DNA of 33,193 nt from Anaerolineae bacterium (GTDB lineage: Bacteria; Chloroflexota; Anaerolineae; Aggregatilineales; Phototrophicaceae). Of this stretch, positions 1 through 7,402 are shown in pieces. Position 1 is the first letter of the stretch, and each line of letters opens with the position of its first letter. Where the stretch lies: positions 1-33,193 of the forward strand of contig JAEURA010000089.1 in assembly GCA_016789005.1 (NCBI GenBank), in the 5' to 3' direction. The position numbers were made by a program, and so were the translations under genes. Under the pieces are notes generated by a model. It saw nothing but the letters and a program-made list of their open reading frames with translations. It was not told the DNA's origin and did not search any database.

Positions 1-1
1 G

Positions 2-46
2 CGCAACTTGGTCAGCGGCTTGACCTTTGGCGCCATCAAAGGCTAA
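2..46 (+). CDS. C-terminal end of a probable carbohydrate ABC transporter permease (MalG type), partial
   Basis: Only the last 14 codons and a TAA are in the window. They read RNLVSGLTFGAIKG, which resembles the usual C-terminus of MalG/AraQ-type sugar permeases (Q-R-x-x-V-x-G-L-T-x-G-A-x-K-G). That tail is well conserved in the family, but the identification rests on 14 residues only. The stop codon lies inside the GCTAAAG end of repeat A, so the repeat appears to have inserted exactly at the end of the gene. A sugar importer here would fit the rhamnose mutarotase and methyltransferase-like genes downstream. The rest of the gene lies to the left of the window. Confidence 0.5.
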   Translation, partial: RNLVSGLTFGAIKG

Positions 47-160
47 AGCCATGTCTCGCATCTTTTCAACGGACGAGCCGTCGGCTCGCCCCTACGGCAC
101 GTGGGTTGTAGGGGAGACCCGGCGGGTCTCCCGTTCGTGGACTTCTTTCGAGACTTCACT
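42..160 (+). repeat. MITE-like repeat A, copy 1
   Basis: This 119-bp element recurs almost base for base at 7284-7402 in the same orientation. It starts with GCTAAAG, the reverse complement of the CTTTAGC that ends copy 2, so the full element has short imperfect terminal inverted repeats. Inside are two strong hairpins: GAGCCG/CGGCTC, and GGGAGACCC/GGGTCTCCC with a 3-base loop. Its right end here is replaced by the end of repeat B. It encodes no protein, and its left end supplies the stop codon of the upstream permease fragment. Confidence 0.8.
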
Positions 161-288
161 TAAGCCAGTAATCGAAGATCAGCCACGAACACCTCACCCC
201 TCGGTCCCCTCTCCATGAAAATGGAGAGGGGAAGCTAAGCGAAGCGCAGCAGGGGTGAGGACATTGAATTGTTTCGGAACATGGCTTA
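161..288 (+). repeat. MITE-like repeat B, copy 1
   Basis: This 128-bp element is bounded by TAAGCCA and TGGCTTA. It contains nested inverted repeats: CCTCACCCCT/AGGGGTGAGG outside and CCCCTCTCCAT/ATGGAGAGGGG inside, the latter with a GAAA loop. A second copy of 123 bp lies at 7161-7283 in inverted orientation. The length difference is a 5-bp indel beside the central hairpin. It separates the permease fragment from the first URO-D-like gene and could act as a transcription attenuator in either direction; that role is inferred from the hairpin only. Confidence 0.8.
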
Positions 289-312
289 GAACACACCGGG
301 CATGTTGTGTTC
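289..312. promoter_or_regulatory. Small inverted repeat upstream of the first URO-D-like gene
   Basis: GAACACA (289-295) and TGTGTTC (306-312) form a perfect 7-bp dyad with a 10-base spacer. It ends about 20 bases before the start codon at 333 and just before the ribosome binding site. It could be an operator or a small leader hairpin; no regulator is assigned. Confidence 0.25.
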
Positions 313-332
313 TTCTGACTGAAGAGGTTGTT

Positions 333-1403
333 ATGGTCGAGCGCATGACCTCCAAAGAGCGCGTGATGATGACCTTCGACCATGAGGAGCCAGATCGTGT
401 ACCGGCATGGTTGGGGGCTTCGCCGGAATTTCGTGCCTTGATGATCGATCACCTTGCTCTGACGGATGACGAATCGCTGTCCGTTCGATTGGGGGATGAT
501 TTCCGGCGCGTATTTGCGACCTATTCCGGTCCCGATGAATTCAGCCCCGACAGGCATCTCAGCCCTAACGCGACCTACCGAACCCCCTTCGGTGTTGAGC
601 GCACCGGTTATGGGTATGGAATGCCTATCACTCATCCGCTGCAACAGGCGACATTGCGCCAAATCCATGATTATCCCTGGCCCTCCCCGACGTGGATGGA
701 TGTATCGCACATTCGCGCAGAATGCGAGAAATGGGCAGGGCAGTACGCCGTCCTGGGTGGCGATTGGTCGCCATTCTGGCATGACGGCATTGACCTCATG
801 GATATGGCGCCGCTGCTCTATCGGATGGTTGATGAGCCGGAAGCGGTGGACGCCTTGTTCAGCCACGTGGTCGATTACTATTTTGAGGTCAGCCGGCGAA
901 TTTTCGACGAAGCCGCCGACGTGATCGACATTTTTTTCATCGGCAATGACTTTGGCGGCAAGACGGGTCCTCTGATGGGTGAAGCCATGTTCCGGCGTTT
1001 CTTCCTGCCCCATCTTAAGCGACTCATTGATCTGGGGCATGACTATGGCTTAAGGGTCATGATGCATTGTTGTGGAGGGTTTGCGCCGCTTATTCCTGCC
1101 ATGATTGAGGGTGGACTCGATGGATTGCAGGCGCTTCAACCTTCTGCGCGGGGCATGGAACCAGCAAGACTCAAGGCGGAATTTGGTGACAGGATCACCT
1201 TCAATGGCTGCATTGATACCCAGTATGTGTTAATCGAGGGGACTCCCGAACTGGCTGCGAAAACGACCCGCGAGGTACTGGACATCATGAAACCAGGCGG
1301 CGGTTACATCGCATCGCCCAGCCACGACTATCTACTGCCGGAAACGCCAGTCGAAAATGTCCTGGCGATGTATGCAGCAGTGCATGAGTACGGAGTGTAT
1401 TGA
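333..1403 (+). CDS. URO-D superfamily protein (MtaA/CmuA-like methyltransferase candidate) 1
   Basis: This 356-residue protein belongs to the uroporphyrinogen decarboxylase superfamily, which includes the corrinoid-dependent methyltransferases MtaA, MtbA and CmuA besides true HemE. The family opening S-K-E-R-V...E-x-P-D-R-V-P is at residues 7-24. The zinc site of the methyltransferase branch looks intact: His245-x-Cys247 in the HCCGG motif and a later Cys293 in NGCID. The usual family end (G-G-Y...P-x-E-N-V-x-A-M-Y) is present. The start at 333 has GAGG at a 5-base spacing; a longer frame begins inside repeat B and is unlikely. Because it sits with a corrinoid protein and RhaM, a methyltransferase role is preferred to haem synthesis. 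The substrate is unknown. Confidence 0.85.
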   Translation: MVERMTSKERVMMTFDHEEPDRVPAWLGASPEFRALMIDHLALTDDESLSVRLGDDFRRVFATYSGPDEFSPDRHLSPNATYRTPFGVERTGYGYGMPITHPLQQATLRQIHDYPWPSPTWMDVSHIRAECEKWAGQYAVLGGDWSPFWHDGIDLMDMAPLLYRMVDEPEAVDALFSHVVDYYFEVSRRIFDEAADVIDIFFIGNDFGGKTGPLMGEAMFRRFFLPHLKRLIDLGHDYGLRVMMHCCGGFAPLIPAMIEGGLDGLQALQPSARGMEPARLKAEFGDRITFNGCIDTQYVLIEGTPELAAKTTREVLDIMKPGGGYIASPSHDYLLPETPVENVLAMYAAVHEYGVY

Positions 1404-1439
1404 AGAGTCTTCCTTGAAAAGAGAGAAAGACGAGATGGC

Positions 1440-2699
1440 ATGAGCGCTGACAGGAAAATGACATCCAGGGAAAGGATCTTGGCGACTATCCGGCATGAGC
1501 AACCTGACCGCGTCCCGATCGATCTGGGGGCAACACCGAGTTCAGGGATCTCTGCCATTGCATACCATCATCTCAAAGAATACCTGGGCATCACCGAGGG
1601 GCATACCCGCGTGTACGATGTGGTGCAGCAGGTTGTCCAACCGGAAGACATAATTCTAGACCGTTTTGGCATTGACGCCCTGGATATCGGGCGCATGTTC
1701 AATGCAAGCGAAAAAGACTGGTACGATTTCACACTGCCTCAGGGCATTACCGTGCAATTCCCGGCGTGGTTCAAACCGATCGAACAGCCCAATGGTGCCT
1801 GGGATGCTTTCGCGCCGGACGAAGATCGCATCGCCACCATGCCCATTGGCGCAACGTTTTTCGATCAGACGCACTTCCCTTATCTGGATGGCTATCCCGA
1901 TGATTTCCGCCATCTCTCCCAGGTGATGCCCAAAGTCCATTGGGCGGGACTGGCTCACAGTCCCTGGGATCATGCGGGCGAAGACGATTTTTGGGAGCAG
2001 TTGCGCGCCAAAGCCATCGCCTTGCGGCAAAGTTCCGACCGCGCACTGATGGTCGTGGCTGGGTGCAACTTGTTTGAGTGGGGGACGTTCTTGCGCCGAA
2101 TGGACAACTTCCTGATGGACCTTGTACTCGACCAGTACAATGTCGAACGCCTGCTGGATGCGCTGATGGAAGTTCATTTGCGGACTCTAGAAAAAGTGTG
2201 CGCTGCGGTTGGCGATGTCGTGGACATTCTCCGTTTTGGCGATGACCTGGGTATGGATTCGGGTCCTTTCATGGCTCCCCAAATCTACCGCAAACTGTTC
2301 AAACCCCGGCACAAGATTCTGTGCGACTACGTTAAGCAACACAGCCAGATGCACCCCTTCCTGCATTCGTGCGGCTCCATCTACAAACTCCTGCCTGATC
2401 TGATTGACGCGGGTTATGAAGTGATTAACCCGGTGCAGACCAACTCGAAGGACATGGATCCTCGCCGCCTGAAGGAAGAGTTTGGCGCGGACATCACCTT
2501 CTGGGGTGGTGGCTGCGATACGCGCCATGTGCTCAATAACGCGACCCCCGCCGAAGTCAAAGACCATGTCACCGAGCGGCTGGAGATCTTCTCGCCCGGA
2601 GGGGGCTATGTGTTCAATACGGTCCACAATATCTTGCCGGACGTCCCGCCGGAGAACATTGTGGCGATGTATGAAGCCATTGACGAATTCAACCGATAA
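1440..2699 (+). CDS. URO-D superfamily protein (methyltransferase candidate) 2
   Basis: This 419-residue URO-D superfamily protein begins with the family signature S-R-E-R-I-L-A-T-I-R-H-E-x-P-D-R-V-P near residues 9-26. It keeps the zinc-type motif His309-Ser-Cys311-Gly, with the distal Cys359 in GGGCD. The C-terminus has the family's G-G-G-Y-V-F-N-T-x-H-N motif, which precedes P-x-E-N-I-V-A-M-Y. It is longer than its neighbours because of a long N-terminal half. It starts 36 bases after the previous gene and ends 26 bases before rhaM, consistent with one operon. The SD sequence is weak and ATG 1458 is a possible alternative start. Substrate unknown; the family assignment is firm, the methyltransferase role inferred. 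Confidence 0.85.
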   Translation: MSADRKMTSRERILATIRHEQPDRVPIDLGATPSSGISAIAYHHLKEYLGITEGHTRVYDVVQQVVQPEDIILDRFGIDALDIGRMFNASEKDWYDFTLPQGITVQFPAWFKPIEQPNGAWDAFAPDEDRIATMPIGATFFDQTHFPYLDGYPDDFRHLSQVMPKVHWAGLAHSPWDHAGEDDFWEQLRAKAIALRQSSDRALMVVAGCNLFEWGTFLRRMDNFLMDLVLDQYNVERLLDALMEVHLRTLEKVCAAVGDVVDILRFGDDLGMDSGPFMAPQIYRKLFKPRHKILCDYVKQHSQMHPFLHSCGSIYKLLPDLIDAGYEVINPVQTNSKDMDPRRLKEEFGADITFWGGGCDTRHVLNNATPAEVKDHVTERLEIFSPGGGYVFNTVHNILPDVPPENIVAMYEAIDEFNR

Positions 2700-2725
2700 G
2701 TACCTATCAGAGAGGAACGAATCCA

Positions 2726-3049
2726 GTGAAACGCTTTGGGCAAGTTATTGGCGTTAAGCCGGAAGCATTCAACGAATACGTAAAATATCATGCAAATGTC
2801 TGGCCAGATGTTCTCGCAATGATAAGCAAATGCAACATCCGGAACTACTCAATTTTCCACAGAGACAATGTGCTCTTCGCTTACTTTGAGTATCACGGGG
2901 ACGACTTCGCGGCGGATATGGCAAAGATGGCAGCCGACCCGACCACCCAGAAATGGTGGGACATCATGATGCCCATGCAGACGCCATTGGAGCCCCGTGC
3001 CGAAGGCGAATGGTGGGCGACCATGGATGAAGTATTCCACACGGATTAA
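2726..3049 (+). CDS. rhaM: L-rhamnose mutarotase
   Basis: This 107-residue protein matches the RhaM/YiiL family (dimeric ferredoxin-like fold, about 104 residues). The family interconverts the alpha and beta anomers of L-rhamnose. Tyr18 and His22 fall at the positions of the catalytic pair in the E. coli enzyme, and the paired tryptophans W76-W77 of the sugar pocket are present. It uses a GTG start with an AGAGG-type SD about 8 bases upstream. Its stop overlaps the SD (AAGGAGG) of the next gene, indicating translational coupling. No rhamnose isomerase, kinase or aldolase is nearby, so the physiological sugar may be rhamnose, a methylated rhamnose or another deoxy sugar. The family call is strong. 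Confidence 0.9.
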   Translation: MKRFGQVIGVKPEAFNEYVKYHANVWPDVLAMISKCNIRNYSIFHRDNVLFAYFEYHGDDFAADMAKMAADPTTQKWWDIMMPMQTPLEPRAEGEWWATMDEVFHTD

Positions 3050-3060
3050 GGAGGCACATG

Positions 3061-4230
3061 ATGACAGCACGAACCCCCAACTGCCTGGCGAAACTAGACC
3101 GAATAAACAAGGCGCTGCGCCACGAGGAACCGGATCGCGTTCCGGTCAGTGATTTTTTCTGGGGCAATTTCCTCAAGCGTTGGCGTGAAGAGAAAGGGCT
3201 GCCAGAGGATACCGACATCTACGAATACTATGACCTGGACTGGAAGGTCACTACCCCCAATATGGACCCTCACATCAGGGACTTTGAGATCATCCGAGAA
3301 AACGACCAGGAGGTGGTCGTTCGCACCGGCTTTGAAGCCGTGATCCGCAAGAAGTATGCCGACCCGATGCCGGAGTACATCGGTTTTGATACCGACACGA
3401 TTGAAAAAGCGGAAGCCTTTGAGTTTGACGACCCGACCGACGACCGGCGGTTTTTCTCGGCTGGGGATAACCAGATTGCAGGCGTGGGGGATGGTTTTGC
3501 CCGTAATTCGCCACCCTGGATTGAGACGGTCAAGGATGTGCGTCGCAATTTCCCGGTGTACGGCAGTCAATGTGAAGCCAACGAATACATGACACGGATT
3601 GTCGGTGGGCAGAACCTATTGATGTGGGCCGGGCTGTATCCCGAACGCTTTGGACGGTTCGTTCAGCGCACCAACGAATGGGCGTTGGAGATGCTCAAGG
3701 CACAAATCAAAGCTGCCGACGGGCTGATCGATGGCATGGTAATCTGGGGTGATGTCGCGTATCGCAAAGATCTGTTCTTCCGCCCAGATTACTGGCGTGA
3801 ATACTATAAGCCGGGTCTTAGGGCGATGGTGGAGGTGTGCCACGCGAACAATCTGCCGGTGATCTATCACGGTTGCGGAAATGTCAGGCGCATTTTCGGA
3901 GACTTCATCGAGATCGGTATCGACGCCTACAACCCCCTGGAATCGAAAGCAGGGCTGGACGTTGTGGACCTGCGCCGCGAGTACGGACACCAGATATGCT
4001 TCTGTGGCAACATGGATGTCATCGAGTGGGCGGATTACGACAAGGACCAACTCAGGGCGGTGGTCCTGCGCAAGTTGAACGCCGCTAAGGGCGGTGGCAT
4101 GATTTTCCAATCCGATCACTCGGTTCCCAGCAACGTTTCTGCCGAGAATTACGAATACGTAGTCAATCTGGTTCGGGAGTATGGCCAATACCCCTTGGAG
4201 CTGGGCGAATTCGATATTCCCGACTTGTAG
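3061..4230 (+). CDS. URO-D superfamily protein (methyltransferase candidate) 3
   Basis: This 389-residue URO-D superfamily protein has L-R-H-E-E-P-D-R-V-P near its N-terminus. It has a complete zinc-type set: His270-Gly-Cys272-Gly and Cys315 in CGNMD. The end follows the family pattern, with G-G-G-M-I-F-Q-S-D-H-S and then an N-Y-E-Y-V helix. Two consecutive ATGs occur at 3058 and 3061. The second lies 6 bases from a near-perfect AAGGAGG and is preferred. That SD overlaps the rhaM stop, so the two genes are probably co-translated. Of the Zn-type paralogues it lies closest to the corrinoid protein gene, about 110 bases downstream, and so is the most natural partner candidate. Substrate unknown. 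Confidence 0.85.
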   Translation: MTARTPNCLAKLDRINKALRHEEPDRVPVSDFFWGNFLKRWREEKGLPEDTDIYEYYDLDWKVTTPNMDPHIRDFEIIRENDQEVVVRTGFEAVIRKKYADPMPEYIGFDTDTIEKAEAFEFDDPTDDRRFFSAGDNQIAGVGDGFARNSPPWIETVKDVRRNFPVYGSQCEANEYMTRIVGGQNLLMWAGLYPERFGRFVQRTNEWALEMLKAQIKAADGLIDGMVIWGDVAYRKDLFFRPDYWREYYKPGLRAMVEVCHANNLPVIYHGCGNVRRIFGDFIEIGIDAYNPLESKAGLDVVDLRREYGHQICFCGNMDVIEWADYDKDQLRAVVLRKLNAAKGGGMIFQSDHSVPSNVSAENYEYVVNLVREYGQYPLELGEFDIPDL

Positions 4231-4241
4231 TGAAGGAGGAT

Positions 4242-4289
4242 TTGTCACAGCAAGTTACGACAAGCCCTTGGTTTGTTTGGCTGAAGTAG
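4242..4289 (+). other. Possible 15-codon leader ORF before the corrinoid protein gene
   Basis: The 110-base gap between the third URO-D-like gene and the corrinoid protein gene has a strong SD (AAGGAGG at 4233-4239). It is followed 2 to 3 bases later by TTG and a 15-codon frame ending in TAG at 4289. The spacing is short and the start is a rare codon. It could be a leader peptide, or the SD could be a relic of a lost gene start. No cobalamin riboswitch-like structure was recognised in this gap. Confidence 0.15.
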
Positions 4290-4340
4290 GCGTTGGGCAA
4301 TAACAGACCCTGAATCAGACTTTCGACTAGGAGAATCTTC

Positions 4341-4979
4341 ATGACCGACATTTTGAAAACCATATTCGAGAGCGTTCTGGTAGGCAACAAGAAGGGAGTT
4401 TCCGACGGCGTACAGCAGGCGGTGGACGCCGGCGTTGATGCGGGCGAGATTCTCAACAAAGGACTCATCGCTGCCATGTCGGAAGTGGGCCGGCGTTTTG
4501 AAGAGGGCGAATACTTCGTCCCTGAGATGCTGATTGCGGCGCGGGCGATGAGCGCCGGGATGGAAATCATCAAACCGCTGTTGGTAAAGGCGGGCGTTGA
4601 GACCATTGGCAAGGTCGCTATCGGCACGGTAAAGGGTGACCTCCATGACATTGGGAAGAATCTGGTCGGCATGATGATGGAAGGAGCCGGGTTCGAGGTC
4701 ATTGATCTCGGCGTTGACGTGACCCCGGACAGATTCGTCGAGGCGGCTAGAAGCGGCGTGAACATCATTGCCATGTCTGCTCTGCTGACGACCACCATCC
4801 CGAGTATGGAGGCGACGATCAAAGCCATTGAGGTGTCCAACCTGCGAGATTCCGTGCGCATATTGGTCGGTGGCGCGCCGGTTACACAAGCCTATGCTGA
4901 AAAGATTGGCGCAGATGGTTATGCTGCGGATGCTTCCGCTGCTGCTCGGAAAGCGCTGGAAATCGTGGGACGAAGCTAA
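4341..4979 (+). CDS. Corrinoid (cobalamin-binding) protein of methyltransferase system
   Basis: This 212-residue protein has the two-domain layout of MtaC/MtbC/MttC and the corrinoid module of MetH: an N-terminal helical cap (residues 1-88) and a C-terminal Rossmann-like B12-binding domain. The cobalt-ligand motif D-x-H-x-x-G is at 100-105 (DLHDIG, His102), followed by M-S-A-L-L-T-T-T around 152-159 and G-G-A-P-V around 177-181. Members of this family carry a methyl group on Co between a substrate-specific methyltransferase and an acceptor-side enzyme. AGGAG lies about 8 bases upstream of the start. Its place among Zn-type URO-D proteins argues that they form a methyltransfer system. No RamA-type activase or acceptor methyltransferase is in the window. 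Confidence 0.92.
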   Translation: MTDILKTIFESVLVGNKKGVSDGVQQAVDAGVDAGEILNKGLIAAMSEVGRRFEEGEYFVPEMLIAARAMSAGMEIIKPLLVKAGVETIGKVAIGTVKGDLHDIGKNLVGMMMEGAGFEVIDLGVDVTPDRFVEAARSGVNIIAMSALLTTTIPSMEATIKAIEVSNLRDSVRILVGGAPVTQAYAEKIGADGYAADASAAARKALEIVGRS

Positions 4980-5119
4980 TCTCCTTGCGCGGATCGGTTT
5001 GCCCTTCCTTGTAGGGGAATAGTGCCACAATGCGGGTTTTGCCCTATCCTGGAAGACTTCTGCGCAGCTTCCTGGGTAGTCGAGCCACGTCCGCAAGAAC
5101 AGTGAGAATAGAGGCTCCT

Positions 5120-6202
5120 ATGAAACTGCCGACCAGCGATTACGACAAGCCCAACGTGAGACGCCTCTTGGCGGCGTTGCATCATCAAGAGTCAGACCGC
5201 GTGCCGCATATTGAACTCTGGGTGACGAGTCAGGCGGTATACGAATATGTTCTGGAACGCAAACTTGACTACACGATCGGTGATGCCGCCGAAGGGGGAC
5301 AATCCATAGCCCCTGAAGATGATGTTGAATTCGCCACACGCCAGGGAGAAGACGCGGTTCTCTGCAACTTCAACTGGCGGCCCAACAACGTCTTTCGCCT
5401 CGCTTCGGATGGCACGCGCCATTACGTGGACGGCGAAATCAAGGGACGCCAGGATTTGGGCAAACTCGATCCTCCGCCAAATCTCGACGATCAGCTCAAT
5501 TATCTGGAGCGGTATCTCCACGCTGCCCAGGGAACCGGTGTGGGTGTGATTGCCAATTTCACTTCCTTCTTTGACAGTACAATGTTGGCAATTGGTGTCA
5601 ACGACTCGTTCATGATGTTTTATGATGACCTGCCCTTTCTGGAAGAAATGATGGACATTCTCCTGGAAAACCAGGTGAATACAATGCGGGCAGTTTGTGA
5701 TCGGTTCGGTGACGACATCGCGCTTGTGATGGTGAATGACGACATTGGGTATAACTCCGGACTGTTTATCAAACCGGATTTGTTCATGCAGTTGTTCCCG
5801 GAACGCATGAAGCGGTTGATTGCCCCCGCGAAGAAACACGGACTGCTCACGCTGATGCACACCGATGGCAAAATGGACAACATTATGCCCATCCTATACG
5901 ATGTCGGGTTTAATGCCGCGCATCCCATCGAACCGGAATCTAACGACATTGTGGAAGTCAAGAAGGCATGGGCTGGCAGAATGGCTCTGATCGGCAACGT
6001 TCATACGCCATTGTTGGCTTATGGCAGCAGGGAAGAGATCGAAGCACAGGTCAGAGACTACTGCATGAAGCTGGGTCCAGGCGGTGGCTGGGTATTAGGG
6101 TCTTCTACCAGCATCATGGACGGGGTGAAACCGGAGAATTTTGTAACGATGGTCGAAGCGGTTCACAAGTACGGGCGGTATGGATCATTAGAGGGTATTT
6201 GA
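5120..6202 (+). CDS. URO-D superfamily protein 4, zinc-site cysteines absent
   Basis: This 360-residue URO-D superfamily protein has L-H-H-Q-E-S-D-R-V-P-H near the N-terminus and G-P-G-G-G-W-V-L-G-S-S-T-S-I near the C-terminus. Where the Zn-type paralogues have H-x-C-G it has His247-Thr-Asp249-Gly, and the distal Cys is also missing (IGNVH). It may therefore use a different metal site or be a non-methyltransferase lyase. ATG 5120 follows an AGAGG-type SD; the frame can be extended to 5030 but that part looks non-coding. The last four codons and the TGA come from the terminal repeat of repeat C at 6189, so the native C-terminus probably ended near Y-G-R-Y-G. Confidence 0.85.
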   Translation: MKLPTSDYDKPNVRRLLAALHHQESDRVPHIELWVTSQAVYEYVLERKLDYTIGDAAEGGQSIAPEDDVEFATRQGEDAVLCNFNWRPNNVFRLASDGTRHYVDGEIKGRQDLGKLDPPPNLDDQLNYLERYLHAAQGTGVGVIANFTSFFDSTMLAIGVNDSFMMFYDDLPFLEEMMDILLENQVNTMRAVCDRFGDDIALVMVNDDIGYNSGLFIKPDLFMQLFPERMKRLIAPAKKHGLLTLMHTDGKMDNIMPILYDVGFNAAHPIEPESNDIVEVKKAWAGRMALIGNVHTPLLAYGSREEIEAQVRDYCMKLGPGGGWVLGSSTSIMDGVKPENFVTMVEAVHKYGRYGSLEGI

Positions 6203-6325
6203 TAATTCATCAACGCTCTCGTAGGGGCGGTTCGCGAGCCGCCCGCGCTGCCTGAAAGATCGTCACGGTTACGGCGGGCGCGGCGCGACGCGCCCCGCCC
6301 AAGGGCCATTTTCAAACACCCACTA
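6189..6325 (+). repeat. MITE-like repeat C, copy 1 (both ends intact)
   Basis: This 137-bp element has imperfect terminal inverted repeats: TAGAGGGTATTTGA at the left and TCAAACACCCACTA at the right. An internal palindrome, GGGCGGTTCGCGAGCCGCCC, can form a strong hairpin. Most of it recurs in direct orientation at 28430-28542. The left end overlaps the 3' end of the URO-D-like gene and supplies its stop codon. No coding capacity. Confidence 0.8.
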
Positions 6326-6661
6326 GGGCAAGTCGTGTAGCTCGCCCACGGAAGCCTCCCGAGTCTGGCAATGTTCCAGGCGCAGCCCCGGTCACCGAAA
6401 GCACGTATCCCGTGCGAAAACCTTGTCCGAACAGACAACTAAGCGACGCAGCGGCATCAGAAACACGGTCCGACCATCACTCGCCCTGAAAAACTGCTGC
6501 TGTTGACGTTGGTTGAGCAACTCCGACGGATGGTCGCACTGCCCACGTAAACCGTTGAGAATTGGCGCTTGACCGCACGGCGCAGGACAGTAGGATGTGG
6601 GGCTTGCCGTTTCCACGCCTGAGCGTAGTGAGCCTATACGCGACGATTCCGTACTGCTCCA
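6326..6661. other. Degraded non-coding stretch before the IS1-like remnant
   Basis: No intact gene is visible over about 330 bases. Short frames with protein-like composition occur, for example near 6450-6545 a frame reading T-R-P-E-K-L-L-L-L-T-L-V-E-Q-L-R-R, interrupted by stops on both sides. They may be the eroded N-terminal part of the transposase that follows, or of another inserted element. No promoter or RNA gene is recognised here. Confidence 0.4.
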
Positions 6662-7160
6662 TTGGCTGTTGTTTTTGTCGGGAGGCACAGTCAGGGCTGG
6701 CACAATGTGTTGTTTCGGAACCTGGTGCTGAGGCTGGTGCAAATGGATGAGCTGTACACGCGGGTGCGGGCGACGGCATCCGCGGCATGGCTGTGGCTGA
6801 TTATCGACCCGGTGAGCAAAGCCATCCCGGTGCTGCACGTTGGTGGTCGAACGAAAGACGACGCTTTCGCGTTGGTGCATGACCTGAAGGAGCGTCTCGA
6901 CCCGGCGTGTGTGCCAGCGATCACCACGGACGGGTTGCGGAGTGACTTCTAGGCGCTGACGGCGCATTTCGGGAGGTGGTTTCGGCATGGGAAAGCGCGC
7001 ACGGAGCAATGGCAAACGAGTGAGGCGCTGCATTACGGGCAGCTTGTCAAGCGCAAAGGTGACGTTCCGGCAGTCGGTGGCGGCGCTGTCACGGCGGACC
7101 TGGGACTATGCCCAGACCGAGCAGCACTTGCTGCTGCACTGCGAGTGGTTTCGCCTCTAC

Positions 7161-7283
7161 TAAGCCATGTTCCGAAACAATTCAATGTCCTCACCCCTGC
7201 TGCGCTTCGCTTCCCCTCTCCATGAAAATGGAGAGGGGACCGAGGGGTGAGGTGTTCGTGGCTGATCTTCGATTACTGGCTTA
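7161..7283 (-). repeat. MITE-like repeat B, copy 2 (inverted)
   Basis: Reverse-orientation copy of the element at 161-288, 123 bp, again bounded by TAAGCCA and TGGCTTA. It lacks a 5-bp segment next to the central hairpin. The flanks are inverted relative to copy 1, yet the hairpin loop reads GAAA on the + strand in both copies. It is inserted in the reading frame of the IS1-like transposase remnant, immediately after codons for R-L-Y. Confidence 0.8.
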
Positions 7284-7402
7284 AGCCATGTCTCGCATCT
7301 TTTCAACGGACGAGCCGCCGGCTCGCCCCTACGGCACGTCGGTTGTAGGGGAGACCCGGCGGGTCTCCCGTTCGTGGATTTCTTTCGAGAATTCACTTTA
7401 GC
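7284..7402 (+). repeat. MITE-like repeat A, copy 2
   Basis: Direct copy of 42-160 with only a few substitutions, ending in CTTTAGC. It abuts repeat B with no spacer. TA dinucleotides at 7161-7162 and 7399-7400 bracket the B+A block. Removing the block plus one TA rejoins the transposase frame (R-L-Y, one stop codon, then H-L-V-R-A-R-E-S-L), which is consistent with insertion at a TA target with TA duplication. Confidence 0.8.

Noticed and set aside
156..1040. Long open frame on the minus strand opposite the first URO-D-like gene
   Set aside because: It has no family resemblance, runs antisense to a clear gene and begins without an SD; it is a codon-bias shadow.
4231..4340. Cobalamin riboswitch before the corrinoid protein gene
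   Set aside because: The gap is only 110 bases and no B12-box-like or junction structure could be recognised.
5030..5119. N-terminal extension of the fourth URO-D-like protein
   Set aside because: The extra 30 residues have no family match, and ATG 5120 has a better ribosome binding site and fits the family start.
6662..6952. 96-codon frame read as an intact small gene
   Set aside because: It matches the middle of an IS1-like transposase; the frame ends at a nonsense codon after which the homology continues.
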